A stretch of 64,000 nt of DNA from the NCBI GenBank assembly GCA_021464415.1, contig CM038470.1:42402099-42466098 (forward strand), given 5' to 3'. The translations under genes were made by a program, and so were the position numbers. This DNA comes from Lonicera japonica. Its lineage: Eukaryota > Streptophyta > Magnoliopsida > Dipsacales > Caprifoliaceae. Of this stretch, positions 1 to 11,993 are shown one piece after another. Within the stretch, counting starts at the first letter, position 1, and each line of letters begins with the position of its first letter. Below the pieces are notes generated by a model, which searched no databases, was not told where the DNA came from, and was given only the letters and a program-made list of their open reading frames with translations.

Positions 1-1233
1 CTGAACCACTCCCCACCTGGAGGAGACATGGACAAGAGCTTGGGATCCTTCGGGACTCGCTGGATTCTCTGTTCTGGGCCTGGTCAGACCGCGGGGTGAA
101 ACTGAGGCTCTATACTGGAGATATGATACGGATTGTTGTGTTGTGAATGTGAATTGTTTATATTATCAGTATTATTGTATTGTATCATATCTGGTATGGC
201 ATGGTTGATTATATATCGCCTCGGACGAGTGTACTTTTAGTAAGAACAATGATATAGACACTATCGTAAAGGAATATAATATACACAGGAAAGCGTTGGC
301 CAATCATAATGTATTAACAGATAAAGTGAAAAGCATTGATAGCTAATGGCCATAGAAACCTGGTATACAAGTGTGTGTACGTGGCTTGGTTGTGAGAACG
401 AAGTAGAGATAAGGCCTTGTAGGTGGCCAAGTATGGAATTCATAACGTACTATAACTAAAGAGAAAATGATAGATACTTGGCCAACTGTCATGACATACG
501 GTATAGGTACCGGATAGCATAGTATATCCTTGAGTTACACTTGAGAACGGACTCAAGTAAGGTTATATCTACGATTCACTAATAATGTGAGATCGACTTA
601 AGGTATTCCATGGGAGGTCTACAGATGGAATATGTTGATTGGATAGTCAGCTTCCTGGTGACTAGGATGGGATTCCTAGTGGGTTTTGCACACACGGGTG
701 TGTCAGTTGCATTGCACTGCATGGTTTTCAAACTACGGCGTTGACGTAAAACAATTATTTTCTATATAAAACTTATATAGTTCCCACTGAGCCCGGATTT
801 GGCTCACCCCGTTTTCTAAACAGTTTTGCAGGTTAAGCATCAGGGATTGGCGCGTGGTCTACCAGTCTAGTAGCCTCTGATGTCCTATATCTTTTGTAGT
901 CCTTGAACTAAGGACTCGGTTGTATATAATCGTTGGTTGTATTAAACTCTTTCTATTTATGTAACGGGCTATGGATTTGTACAAACGGTTTTTATATATA
1001 GATGTGGAGTTGGATATGATTGTGTTTGTGTGAATGCGCTTTGTAAACCTTACAGGTCTGGTTTTTATTTAAGTAAACTCCACATACCGAGTATTTGTAA
1101 AACTGGACATTTTATTGAGGAAAAGTTTTCGAAAGTTATGAATTTTATATTTTAAACCCGCCGTCGCGCACGGCATCCGTGATTAACCGGGTCCTGGAGA
1201 TGAAAATCTCAGAACGGGATTCGGGGCGTCACA
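1..1233 (+). repeat. 3' part of a family A LTR
   Basis: This is the right-hand portion of the large non-coding LTR family that recurs five more times in the window. Shared landmarks are the motif around 781-815 (a 'cccactgagcccggatttggctc' type block, seen inverted near 5870, 46015 and 49135 and direct near 24125), the 'gtggagtt' block near 1000, and the terminal block 1150-1233 with 'gtgattaaccgggtcc' ending in ggcgtcaca. The left end lies outside the window. No ORF in it looks real. Assignment to an LTR comes from sister copies with target-site duplications; the copy itself is truncated, so intact status cannot be judged. Confidence 0.75.
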
Positions 1234-1674
1234 TATATGTCTATTAATTATTTCAACCATGGGATTTTAAATTGTTTTATATAGTCAGTATAAAAATAAT
1301 TAACCCAAACTGGTCCTTTTCAATACACACAAAGTGTATTAGCACAACGAGTTAAAACTATACCGTTTCCTGTAATTAAGATAAACTACTAAAACTTGTG
1401 CTACAATCATATCGATGGGTGTCCAATTCCATCTAAGACTGCGAACCATTAAACTTATATTCCACAAGAACCGATGATATGATCTTCTCTGTGTACACTA
1501 TACTCTACACACCAAATCTTATACTATATGGAATAAAAGACGTACATGCACAATATTTAAATAAATAATATAATGCAACCATTGCCCATAAAGATTCTCA
1601 TTAAAATAGCAAAACCAAGTTTATAATATATCCAAACCAACAAGAAAATTATGGCTTTTAGTATATCACTATAA
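1234..1674 (-). repeat. Copia LTR fragment
   Basis: The segment matches the right-hand ~440 bp (plus coordinates) of the two LTRs of the copia element at 49565-57927, with the same order of landmarks from 'gtctattaattatttcaa' to the terminal 'tatcactataaca'. Relative to those LTRs it lacks about 26 bp after 'atttcaa'. It directly abuts the end of the family A LTR at 1233, with no target duplication and no partner LTR. It is a degraded or recombined piece, not an insertion with recognisable ends. Confidence 0.8.
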
Positions 1675-2245
1675 CAATAAGAAGATATGGTCTTCCAAAG
1701 TTGGTCCGAAACAAGGAAATCGCGTAAGACCAAACTTGTGATTTTCGAGCCTATTTTCGTTCGAGCAACTCGAAATGACTTATGGTCATTATCACACACT
1801 TAAATACCTTACTATGACTTATTGGAAGTTTTCGAACCATACCAACCTTTCCAGAACCCAATTTGGCCATCCGAAGCCTGATTCTGCCTTATACGCGACT
1901 TAGGCCGTGATTTGAGAGAGATGATTAAACTGGATGTTACATAAATAATAAGACTCAATGGAAAAGATGGAACTCAATTCGGACATCTCTATGTAAATTT
2001 CTCATCTCAAAGAAAGAATGGAGAGCAATATATTTTTAAGGAAAACGTGCACTTCCAATAACGCGTCAAATTTCACAAACCATATTCGAATTGAATAAAA
2101 CTCTCCAAAATAGATGTACAAGTATAATATAACTTGTGAAAACTTACGAAACTAAAATCGGATCATCCTAATTCAAAGAGTCAAAATTTTAAGATTTAGG
2201 TTAACTTAACCGAAAAAATGACTAGGTTAAACACGAGGTGTTACA
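1675..2245 (-). repeat. Start of a family A LTR, inverted
   Basis: Text near 1685 ('tatggtcttccaaagttgg') and 1815 ('gacttattggaag') matches the family A copies at 36608/36740 and 47697/47830. The segment ends at gaggtgttaca, the reverse complement of the LTR start TGTAACAC. It is therefore the first ~570 bp of a minus-strand LTR, while the piece at 1-1233 is the end of a plus-strand LTR. The middle portion is divergent and no coding potential is seen. Confidence 0.6.
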
Positions 2246-4165
2246 GCTGCTTTATCCCAACAAAAGGCTTCATTTTGAATTACAATCACTCCAAGATTTT
2301 GAAATTTGAATTATCAACGTCTATGATGGGTTAAACACGCACTACTTGTTAACATTGTCGTTTGGGGCCATTGTTCGGTCGACACTTTTGTTATGCCCAA
2401 AAAGTATTTTTTTCGCAGCTTTCTTTGATCAAAAGGCTTCATTTTGAATGACAATAATTCTAAGATATCGAATTCAACTTGTGAATGTCTATGATGGGTT
2501 AAACACAGTCTACTTGTCCACATTGACCTTTTCGACAATTTATCGGTTGACACTTCCATTACGCCCAAAATGTATTTTTTTTCGCTGCTTTATCCTAACA
2601 AAAGGCTTCATTTTGAATGACAATCACTCCAAGATTTCGAAATTCAAATTGTCAAAGTCTATCATGGGTTAAACATGCACTACTTGTTCTCATTGTCGTT
2701 TTGGGCCATTTATCGGTCGATACATCCGTTACACCCAAAAAGTATTTTTTTCGCGGATTTCTCCGATCAAAAGGCTTCATTTTGAATGACAATCACTCCA
2801 AGATTTCAAAATTCAAATTGTCAAAGTCTATCATGGGTTAAACATGCACTACTTGTTCTCATTGTTGTTTTGGGCCATTTATCGGTCGATACTTCCGTTA
2901 CACCCAAAAAGTATTTTTTTTGCGGATTTCTCCGATCAAAAGGCTTCATTTTGAATGACAATCACTCTAAGATTTAATTATTCGAATTCTGAACATCTAT
3001 GTTGGGTTAAACACGCACTACTTGTTCAAATTGTCGTTTTGGGCCATTTATTAGTAGACACTTCGTTGTAGATCCTTACGCCAAAAACGTATTTTTTTCG
3101 CGAATTTCTCCCATCGAAAGGATTCATTTTGAATGATAATCACTCTAAGATTTTGAATTAGAATTGTGAATGTCTACAATGGGTTAAACACACTCTACTT
3201 ATCCACATTATCATTTTTGGCCATTTATCAGTTGACACTTTCGTTACGACCTAAAAGTATTTTTTTTTCGCTGCATTCTCCCATTTAAAGGTATAATTCT
3301 GAATGACAAACACTCTAATATTTCAAAATTCGAATTCTAAATGTTTATGTTGTGTTAAACACGCTTTACTGGTCCACATTGTCGTTTTCAGCCATTTATC
3401 GGTTGACACTTTTGTTATTCCCAAAATGTATTTTTTTCGCTGCTTTATCCCAACCAATGGATTCACTTTGAATGACAATCACTCCAAGATTTCAAAATTC
3501 AAATTCTGAACATTTTTTATGGGTTAAGCACGCACTACTTATTCTCATTGTCGTATTGGGCCATTTAGCGATCGACACTTCCGTTACGCCAAAAAAGTTT
3601 TTGCTTTTATGGGTTTCTCTGATCAAAAGGCTTTATTTTGAATGACAAGCACTCAAAGATTTTGAAATTTGAATTCTTAACGTCTATGATGGGTTAAACA
3701 AGCTCTACTTGTCCACATTGTAATTTTCAGCCATATATCGGTTGACACTTCCGTTATGCCCAAAAAGTATTTTTTTCACTGCTTTATCCCAACAAATGGC
3801 TTCACTTTGAATGACAATCACTCCAAGATTTTGAAATTCAAATTTTGAACGTCTATGATGGGTTAAACACGCACTGCTTATTAACATTGTCGTTTAGGGC
3901 CATTTATCAGTCGACACTTCTGCTAAGCCTAAAAAGTATTTTTTTCACGGCTTTCTCCGATCAAAAGGCTTCATTTTGAATGACAATCATTCCAAGATTT
4001 CGAATTCGACTTGTGAACGTATATGATGGGTTAAACACGCTCTACTTGTCCACATTGTCGTTTTCGGCCATTTATTGTTTGACACTTTCATTACGCCCAA
4101 AACGGATTTTTTTTGCTGCTTTATCCCAACAAAAGGTTTTATTTTGAATGAGAATTACCCCACGA
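2246..4165. repeat. 169-bp tandem satellite array
   Basis: Eleven successive copies of the landmark 'gatgggttaaac' (or a close variant) lie at 2325, 2493, 2663, 2832, 3001, 3178, 3349, 3518, 3688, 3857 and 4025. Spacings are 168-171 bp apart from one of 177 bp. Each unit carries a short T-run after 'gcccaaaaagta' and a 'ggccatttatcggt' segment. Two unit types are visible: one reads 'tgctttatcccaac' after the T-run and the other 'tttctccgatc', and they mostly alternate, suggesting a ~338-bp dimer. The short ORFs in the array shift frame from unit to unit (169 is not a multiple of three), so they are not genes. Confidence 0.93.
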
Positions 4166-4279
4166 TTGATCGAGGAAGATGGGGGAGACAACTGTCAAGT
4201 CACGCATACCTGCTGAAGAAAAAAGCATATTTGACTTTTTAACTATGATCATAATAATTGATGATTAAAATTTAGTGGA
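4166..4279. other. Spacer, nothing recognised
   Basis: A short transition from the satellite to the methyltransferase pseudogene. The last array unit loses similarity near 4165. No feature was recognised. Confidence 0.5.
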
Positions 4280-4974
4280 TTTTGAATGGGTTTATGTACC
4301 ATCAACTATTCAGTCTTGTAGCAGGAAGATAGGCTTCTGAGCCTAACTTTTTCTGATGAATAAAAATCTTTATCTACTACTTTCCAGCACAAAGCTTCAG
4401 TTAGAGCTACCATTGCTGCAAAAAACTGGAAATGTGCACTTTTGGTAAAAAAAAAAAAAACATAAATTTCATCTTATTCGAAGATACGGATTTTTTTTAA
4501 TGATGACCGTGAATGACGAATATACTGCATCACTTCCAAACGTGTTTATCTCCTACATCCCTATGGTAAACAGGTGCAGCAAACCATATAATAAATCCCC
4601 AAGGCCTAACAATCTTGTTGAGTTCCTCATTGGCTTTCCACCTACAGTGTTCATCCAAACAATATAGTAGGCTCAATACTAAGGACTATATATTTTAAAA
4701 AATATATATATATAAAAAATTACATGACTTACCATCAGCATCCCAATGAACCCTACATTAGGCATAGTGAATTAAATCATACACGTTATCCGCAAATGTA
4801 GCCTTCGTGTACCGATGACTAAAAGAGTAGCTAGAATTATCCTTTCAAGAGAAAATTGTATTTGAGCCTCGTGTTTGTCTTTTGGGGCAAATGACATTGT
4901 AAAATCTAGCGATGCCACAACTAACATCTAATACAACTCTTTTAGGCTTCCCCCATTCAATTGCTGGTAATAAT
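4280..4974 (-). pseudogene. Putative methyltransferase (PMT type) pseudogene
   Basis: Three minus-strand exon remnants match the plant PMT family (Golgi-type putative methyltransferases with a SAM-dependent fold). Exon one, about 4733-4974, encodes LPAIEWGKPKRVVLDVSCG, then in a shifted frame MSFAPKDKHEAQIQF and DLIHYA-stop-CRVHWDADG, ending at a GT donor (gatg|gtaagt). This carries the SAM-binding 'VLDVGCG' motif, with Cys-Gly kept and the first Gly changed to Ser. Exon two, about 4526-4641, follows an AG acceptor and reads GGKP, then after a frameshift EELNKIVRPWGFIIWFAAPVY. Exon three, up to 4415, reads AMVALTEALCWKVV. At least one in-frame stop and two or more frameshifts make it non-functional. 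The N-terminal half and the C-terminus are absent. Family recognition is from memory of conserved motifs; the member number is not assigned. Confidence 0.75.
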
Positions 4975-5243
4975 CTAGAGCAAGCAAACCAAGTAAAGTA
5001 ACATAAAATTATGTAAAATGAAACGAAAATAAGGATGTAGGTACATAGGAGAAAATAAATTCCCTCATACAAAAGGTGATAAAACAATATTTCTCAGTTT
5101 TATCTATCTGATATACAAAAATTTCAACTAGTTTTGTTGCATTCTTGTTGGTTTATTATCAAAGAAATAGTAGAGCCGAAAAACAATAAACGATCGATCA
5201 TCTAATTCGCAACTCTACATAGGATATCCCTATTAGTTACATC
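4975..5243. other. Non-coding spacer
   Basis: AT-rich sequence between the methyltransferase pseudogene and the family A LTR. No feature was recognised. Confidence 0.4.
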
Positions 5244-7376
5244 TGTTGACGCCTCGGATTCCCGTTGAGAGGAAATACCTCCGGAACTCGGTTAGTCACA
5301 GAGCCGTATGCGACGGTAAAAGTGAATTTAATCAAGAGTTCTAGTAAGAGAAGAAAATATGCAATGATCTATGCATAAATAATACAATCTATGAGAACAT
5401 GCTCGAACTGTAGTTTATCTTCTTGTTAATTTGCGCTTTACAAATTAGTCTGTACCGTTGCGCACCGGTTAACTAAAATGTAAGTCACTCGTCCACAAAC
5501 AAGATAACCCTTAACAGTAAACATGTTCCTACAACACCTGCTATACTTTAACAAGAAGAAAAAAGGTAGAAGAACAATAAAGATCCACACAATACATACA
5601 TAGATAATATACAAAAGCCAACAAAATAGTAATTAGTAGCAAAGTCTCCGCAACTTCAAGTAAGCTACGTTACTACAGATACATAGATCATACAAACATG
5701 CCTAAGTTAATATATGTCTAAGTATAGTACAACAAAACATAGTAACATGGCCTTTCCGTGGTGAAAAGCTCTCAAACTACGCAGTATCAGAGGAGACTAA
5801 GATTTATCAACCTTTCCCTTGTCAGCTCTTCCCATCCCGTCCTTAGATATACCTGTGTAGGAAAACTGTGAGCCAAACGGGCCCAGTAGGAACTATAGGA
5901 TTTTGTAAGAAAAACATGTATATAGAGTAATTCTTTATAAAAAGAGTTTGTGAGAAATCCGTGTTCATAAGTCGTGTATACGTGTATACAATGTAATATA
6001 CTAGTAAATGGAATCAAAGTTTATATAGACGATGTCAAGACACCGCGACTAGATCTACTATCACATCTGTCAAGTATATGTATATGTCACATCTAGGATT
6101 TTCATATCGTGTGGACACGGATCGCGATCTAACTCGGGTTCTTCTACCCCCAAGGCAGGGACCCCCTACCGGGTCCACCTAGATAGAAAATGCCCCCAAG
6201 GCAGTAATAAACATCTCAAATATTCATCTGATACAAACGGTGTTGACTACTCAGTATAAGAATAACTAATAATAACCCAATAGTAAATATGAGGTCATAT
6301 ACATCATTTAAAAACATAATATATTTCATTTCATGAATATCATATAAGATAAAGTGCATATCAAAGATTTATTCTAACATACGGACTTATAAGTACTTGC
6401 GCGCCAGAGGCCAGGAACAAGGGTTTGTTGTAAATCAATGAAACGAAAGAACTACATGGGGAAATATGATGTACTATAATTAATGAGTAATAATCAACCA
6501 TTTCCATCATAATTTATAGACCCGAATCTCTAATATACGCAGCAATAGATATATATATATATATATATATAGAAAACCCCAAATTCGCATAAGAGTGGTG
6601 ATTGAGTGCTTAAACTCTTAAAATAGGTTTTAATACTAGTGGTCCTACCTTAATAGCGTTGAACCTTCGCAACTTGAGCAGCGGATCAAGCTTCAACTCG
6701 CCGAAATGCAAGATTCCACACTTTAGCTTTGAGCCCTAATTTGGTGGAAGTGGAAGAAGGAAGAAGATGATGGTGATGATGTGTTTGATTGTGGTTTTGG
6801 GTTGAAAAATGAGGTAGAATCACTCCTTGGAACCCTCCTCCATGATCTCTCACTTCTCTCTACTCTCTCCCTAAGCTAAGGTCGAAATGGAGGAGAAGGT
6901 GTGTGGGTTATATAAAAATTGGGTCTAAGCTTGAAAAATACGATTTTGACCACTACAGGAACAATGTAGTCGACTCCCCCAATCCATGTAGTCGACTACA
7001 TGAGGCTGGAGTTTAGTTCTTCCTTAGAATTGCCTGTTTATGCCTCAAACTGATCTTATACCCCTGTTTTGATCAACGAGAAGTGGAAATTAGGTTCCGG
7101 GCCAAACACGAAAGTTCTTGGATATCAAAATACCTTTCCAATGGCATAAACAAGGTTCCATTCCAATATAAAATGAAAAAATTATGACGTTTCGAAGGAT
7201 TAAAGGTCGGTTTGTTGGATAAGTTTCTAACCTAACACATGAATGTAAGGACACCTATAAAAGAGTGAGGAAATGTTCCCTTCATTCGGGTACTGCCCAA
7301 GCACACTCTCGCGTCCAGAACAAAAAAAATTGCAAAACAAAAGGTAATACGATGTATTTACCTTACGGGTGTTACA
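5244..7376 (-). repeat. Family A LTR, minus orientation (2.1 kb)
   Basis: On the minus strand it starts TGTAACACCCG (plus 7376) and ends GGCGTCAACA (plus 5244), and it aligns end to end with the inverted copy at 22596-24777. Shared landmarks, in minus order, are the 'attcatgtgttagg' block, 'aatacctttccaatggcataaac', an 18-bp palindrome (6985-7002) built on GTAGTCGACTAC, 'gcccagtaggaactata', the 'aaccggtgcgcaacggtac' block and 'aaccgagttccggaggta'. The 5-bp flanks (acatc and atggc) do not match, and no PBS or PPT is visible. It is probably a solo LTR whose target duplication has decayed, or half of a deleted element. Short ORFs inside are not credible genes. Confidence 0.8.
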
Positions 7377-9422
7377 ATGGCACTGGAAGGGGAGGAGCAA
7401 GGAGCAAGAAAACTCTCTCAAATGACATAGTTGTAACTAAAATTTAGTCGCTCTAACCCAATAAATCAATTTAGTCTGTCAAAATCAAATTTACCGACAT
7501 GTCTAAATAATGAAGATGAACAGAATACTTTCCGAACAAAAGCATCGATATTCTTAAGCACTAAATAACAAGACAACAAATGGATGACAGTTTATTCGTA
7601 TTCGAGATAAGTAAAAGACAACCCTCTACCTATTTCAATTACAATTACGCGGGTTCTCCACATTTGTCAAAACTCCATAAGTTTCTTATTGAAAAATTGT
7701 TGCTAAATTCATCCCAATCATGTTCCCATCCACCACATATAATGTTAACTTCATTAGCAATTTAACTTAACTAAATGATAATAGATTCCAAAAATTGAGA
7801 TGATAAACCCAAATGTACCTGTTAAATATAGTGAATGTAGTGACGAACCCCACTTTAATTGGGTACCACCTCCAGGAAAAATAAGTCAGTCGTCACAGTT
7901 GTGCATCCAATTTCGGTCCTTGTACTCAATTAGCTATCGGTGAAGGACGTTGTCAAACCATATCTGAAAACAGATGCTTGAATCCATTATTTTGACTAAA
8001 AGGGCAGCAAAGAAACATTAAAACGTAGTTCTCAAGTTGCTCATAAAAAGCAACAAAGAATATTTTGCATGAGCCTGTTCTTATATGAATGGACCTAACA
8101 CCAAAAACGGAAACATGGCAATATTCCGTACCATGATGCAGCAAAAGAGACTATGGTTGTATTTTGGAAAAATATATTTAAAAAGAGATTCCTTGTACTT
8201 TTGAAAAGGGGGCCTTGGCTTTTCAAGAAGTGTGCCATGTGACACAAGGCTGTTGAAAAAGTGAGTGATTTTCTATTAAGAAAGTATTTTAAAATGATTT
8301 TCCTTGTCACTTTGGTAGAAATGTAATACAATTTATAGTACGAACTAGGGTTTTGAGATTACTAAGAATTTGGTGATCGAAGAGGGAACTATATATATAT
8401 GTATATATAGAGTGTGTGAGCGTGCACGTGCGCGCCCGCGCGTGTTTAGCCGTCTTATTTTTCTTTATTATAATTATAAGAGTAAAAGGGAATGCCGACG
8501 TAGCATTCCGACAAAACGTCTGTAAATCCGCACTAATGGAATCTTTCGGAACCACAATAACTGTAAAATCATCACCACCACCAAGACAATCTAATCTCAC
8601 AGCCCAGTACATCACTCCCCTCATTATATCTGAACAGTTTTATATAATTTAATCCATTGTGATCCGACCGGTGTGCAGATCCCCTGGTAGATGAAAATCT
8701 AATGTGGTGTAGTATGTTCTCTTAACTACATAATTACCAGAGTTAGGTAAATTGAGGACTGGCTTGGCTTGAATGCATAAAAGGTCGAAGCCTTGGTAGC
8801 TGCAAAAGCCAGCTTGGTGGTTTTCTAAGTAGAAGGGGAACTGGAGCTCCGGTCTATTTTTCCCGCAGGTTAGTGGTTTGCAGAGTTCAGCAGAGAGGGA
8901 TGTGTGGGAAAAAGAGAGAGGAGAGGATGGTAGTGTAGTTATTTGAGTGTTTCAGTTTCAGCGCTTTCTCAAATTTAGGGAAAATTCATGGTGCAATATG
9001 TTTTAGGTGTAATATATCAGTCCATTTTCAGTATCAAACAATAAGTCTAAGTTTCATTTGGTCCAAACGTTATCCTTTTCAGGTATTCCAAATTGATGAA
9101 TTCACATACAAAGTCTCATAATGAATTAATGATGTCAATTAATTTGCTATAATCAAACTTGATAAGCGAACTTAAGACGAAAACACAAAAACTCAAACCA
9201 AAAGAGCACTTTTATTACAGAAAAGTAGAATATGAGAATGTATGGCAAGTTTTTAATTTCAAATCCACACTTCGACTTGCTATTGTAAAAATGCAAATGA
9301 CATTCGTTACAAAGCATCACGAAAATTAGATGTGAAAGGTCTGATCATTATCGTAAGCAAACAACATCAATGAGAAACCATATCATTAAGGAAAGAAGAT
9401 GATCATGAGGTAGATATCTTAC
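7377..9422. other. Non-coding stretch
   Basis: No gene is supported. The longest open frames (about 8307-8624 minus and 8416-8652 plus) overlap on opposite strands, have low-complexity composition around a TA microsatellite and a short 'gcgcgcccgcgcgtg' stretch (8428-8442), and show no family motif. A CT/GA-rich tract near 8910-8930 is simple sequence. The part next to 9423 would be downstream invertase intron or exons, but no further invertase exon was recognised. Confidence 0.5.
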
Positions 9423-11310
9423 CATCCTTCGATCAATCATTGAGCAACCATCTGCTCACAGAAGAGCTGGAAATGTATCAAATCCCTCAGACAAGCACAG
9501 ACTCAGTAAAAGCCTCATTCCCTTTTGGCACTCTGGTGTTTCAGCAAGAGTTAGATCTCTAGTAGACTTTGTATACACGTGCAGCAAAATAATCCACCAG
9601 AAACTAGAGTCAACAGGAGCAACTCTTCCGATTGCGCTCTCACCAAAATCAGCTACTACAGTATCTGTTTTACAAAATGGATCGAGAAGAATTTTGAAAC
9701 TAGTTGGCATTGCGCTTTCGCCGAGCATGAATTTGTCTATTATTTATTTCCCGCCCTTGAAGTTGAAGTGTCTTCAACAGGAAGTTATTATCTATATCCA
9801 CTTCACGATTCATCAAAAAAGCCCAAGCACTAGGTACAAAATCTCGTACGAAAACCTACGAATAAAACAAAATTCAGTTCAAAAATCTCCAAGCATGCAC
9901 AAACATACAATATTATCAAATTAACCAAACTTTAATCGGTTGTCGGTAGTGATAAGTGATAACATTCAGTTTGTCGCACTTCGAATTTCAGTATTGACAT
10001 TTTAAAGTGGCATTTGGCTTTTCCGGTAAAGTCTAAATCCAAACGCATTCAGATTTCAAAAGTTATGCTTTCTATCAATTCAATATATTATGAGGCTAAC
10101 GGTTAGCCTCAAATGTGGTTATGAAGTTATCCTCCCTTTTAATCTGAATACTTGATGTGAATCGCGACCGTATTTCTATCCAATATGACGAATCCGCGAC
10201 CCTTGACATTGAATACGTAAGAACCTTAGAATCACGCGAAGATGATGGAGGTGGAACCTCGACCCAATCCCTAAAATGAGAATGAACCTTGGTATAGTCG
10301 AAGACAAACAATCAATTGATGAGTTAATTGATTGATACGTCGAAGAACAACAAGAATTAAATTCTGGCTGTTCGAGGTGTTCTTAGAACACAAGAGGTGA
10401 AAACACACTCAAATTTTGTATTAGGAAACAAAGTTGCCTCATACAATAGAGCTGCCTCCTTTAAATAGGAGGAGAATAAGCAAACCCTAATCAAACCCTA
10501 AGGAAACCCTAAAAACGAAAATAACAAAACAAGCTCAATTCTAAGGCAACAAAAATAATAGAACACTCTAAATAAGCCCAAAAACACTCTTAGTAAGCCC
10601 ATCACTCTAAATACTAATTATACATAATCCATGGGCTGCAAATAAATAAAAACAATAATAAAACGCCCTAATTATTCTACGTCTTCTTGGCTAAGCATTA
10701 TTCTCCATTCTCGTTCTCCATCTCCTTGAATACTTCTCCAAGCTCCAGCTTTATTCATCAACTCTTGGACCACGATCATGAGTGCTTCCTTGATCTTCTT
10801 AGCTCTAGCTCGGGTGATTGGACCACTTGAAAGTTGGAACCCGGATGGGATCTGCATAGTCTTCACTCCACGATCCAGCTCGTGTGCTATCCTCAGGCTC
10901 ATCAATACTGCTAAAAACTTGTTCACAAAATATTCAGAAGTTTCATTTGAAGAAAAAAAAATGATTTTTCAAATCTCAAAGTTACTTCAAACAAACTAAG
11001 ATTCAGATAAGAAAAAATTAATCGATTTTCGCATTTTTTCTTTCTTGGATCAAAATAACACCTCATAAGTGTAAATAAAAGATATCCAATCCTCAACATT
11101 TATCACCCAAAGATAACGAGTGATCTTTTCGATTAAAAGAAACTCTTTATACCTGATCATAATTTAAAACTTCCTCAGAAGCATGGTCATAAGCGGCAAT
11201 CGTGCTGACCGGTTGATCCCTGAAGAACACTAAAGACTGACGAAGAGAATCCCAAGCCTCGGCAACCATTGGGTGGGGCTTGAAAGAGTTCCCAGCAGAC
11301 GAAGCAGGGG
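9423..11310 (-). pseudogene. Alkaline/neutral invertase (GH100) pseudogene
   Basis: Two minus-strand exons are clear. Exon one (about 11153-11310) encodes [19 protein letters not shown] and then [18 protein letters not shown], ending at a GT donor (gatcag|gtataa). Exon two (9423-9855) follows an AG acceptor (tcgtag|gttttc), reads [16 protein letters not shown] and LLKTLQLQG, then after a frameshift [48 protein letters not shown], and ends at a GT donor (gatg|gtaaga). These are the conserved blocks of cytosolic/organellar sucrose-cleaving invertases; the ECQKGMRL and [12 protein letters not shown] wording points to the organelle-type clade. The stop replaces the Cys codon expected after 'PALL'. 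The frameshift, the stop and the absence of the downstream catalytic exons make it a pseudogene. The intron holds the solo LTR at 10153-10904. Confidence 0.88.
10153..10904 (-). mobile_element. CRM-like gypsy solo LTR in the invertase intron
   Basis: On the minus strand it starts TGATGAGCC (plus 10904) and ends TTCACATCA (plus 10153), 752 bp, flanked on both sides by the perfect 5-bp duplication ATACT (10148-10152 and 10905-10909). It is clearly related to the LTRs of the element at 38698-45906. It includes a reading frame on the minus strand with [18 protein letters not shown], the pol C-terminus that is encoded inside the LTR in this lineage. It probably arose by LTR-LTR recombination. More divergent than the other copies, so a distinct or older subfamily. 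Confidence 0.92.
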
Positions 11311-11993
11311 TAAATTAACTAATTTATACCATGTAAATTAATTAATATTTCTTTTATGGGTGACATGATCTATAATGCTAAAACTTATGATCTATAATAG
11401 CGTTGTAGGAGGACTTGGTATCATTTCTTTGAATCAATGGGGCTAATCTAAGGCCGTTCTCAGAATACCTTCGCATAGTAGCATAAAATCTCCATAGAGA
11501 ATGCTACATAAATAGTTCCTTGGATGTCTTAGATAATTTATCTTAATCAAATCTGAGTTTTACTACTATTGAATATTTATTTTGCTGTTTTGATATGTAT
11601 ATATCGATAATTTTTAGTGATGATAAATCTAGGGTTGTTCACAGTAAAATTTGCAGTGCCGCCTAAGATCATTCTGCAAATTTGTCTCTATGCCATATTT
11701 CCCAAATGAAGGAATTGAAATTGGGGTGTCCATAATTTTTAGTGATGATAAATCTAGGGTTGTTCAGAGTAGAATATAATAGGGGAAAAGTGCAACGACA
11801 TCACATTACATTCCATATGAAAATTGATGAACATTTCAAAAGACGAGATTGACGAGAATTTATTTAGAAACAAAAAGAAGCACAATTAATAAATAGGAAC
11901 TAGGGTTTTGAGCTTACCTTTAATTAGTTGAGTATCAGATTCGAGGTTAAACACTAATGATCCGTCCAAAGAATCTTACGATGTATACGCTTA
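11311..11993. other. Non-coding stretch with a short duplication
   Basis: No gene is recognised. A segment of about 34 bp containing 'tagtgatgataaatctagg' occurs at about 11610 and again at about 11733, a short local duplication 123 bp apart. Upstream exons of the invertase pseudogene, if ever present here, were not found. Confidence 0.5.

Noticed and set aside
2314..3887. Several 60-80-codon ORFs with similar peptides
   Set aside because: They are frame-shifted readings of the 169-bp satellite and recur at 169-bp steps on both strands. Not genes.
2246..4165. CRISPR-like array
   Set aside because: Regularly spaced repeats, but the whole 169-bp unit is conserved with no unique spacers, and the DNA is plant nuclear.
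5239..7381. Target-site duplication around the 5244-7376 LTR
   Set aside because: Flanks acatc and atggc do not match, and no shift of one or two bases gives a match. Not claimed.
8307..8652. Overlapping ORFs on both strands near 8.3-8.65 kb
   Set aside because: No domain, biased composition and a microsatellite within. Chance frames.
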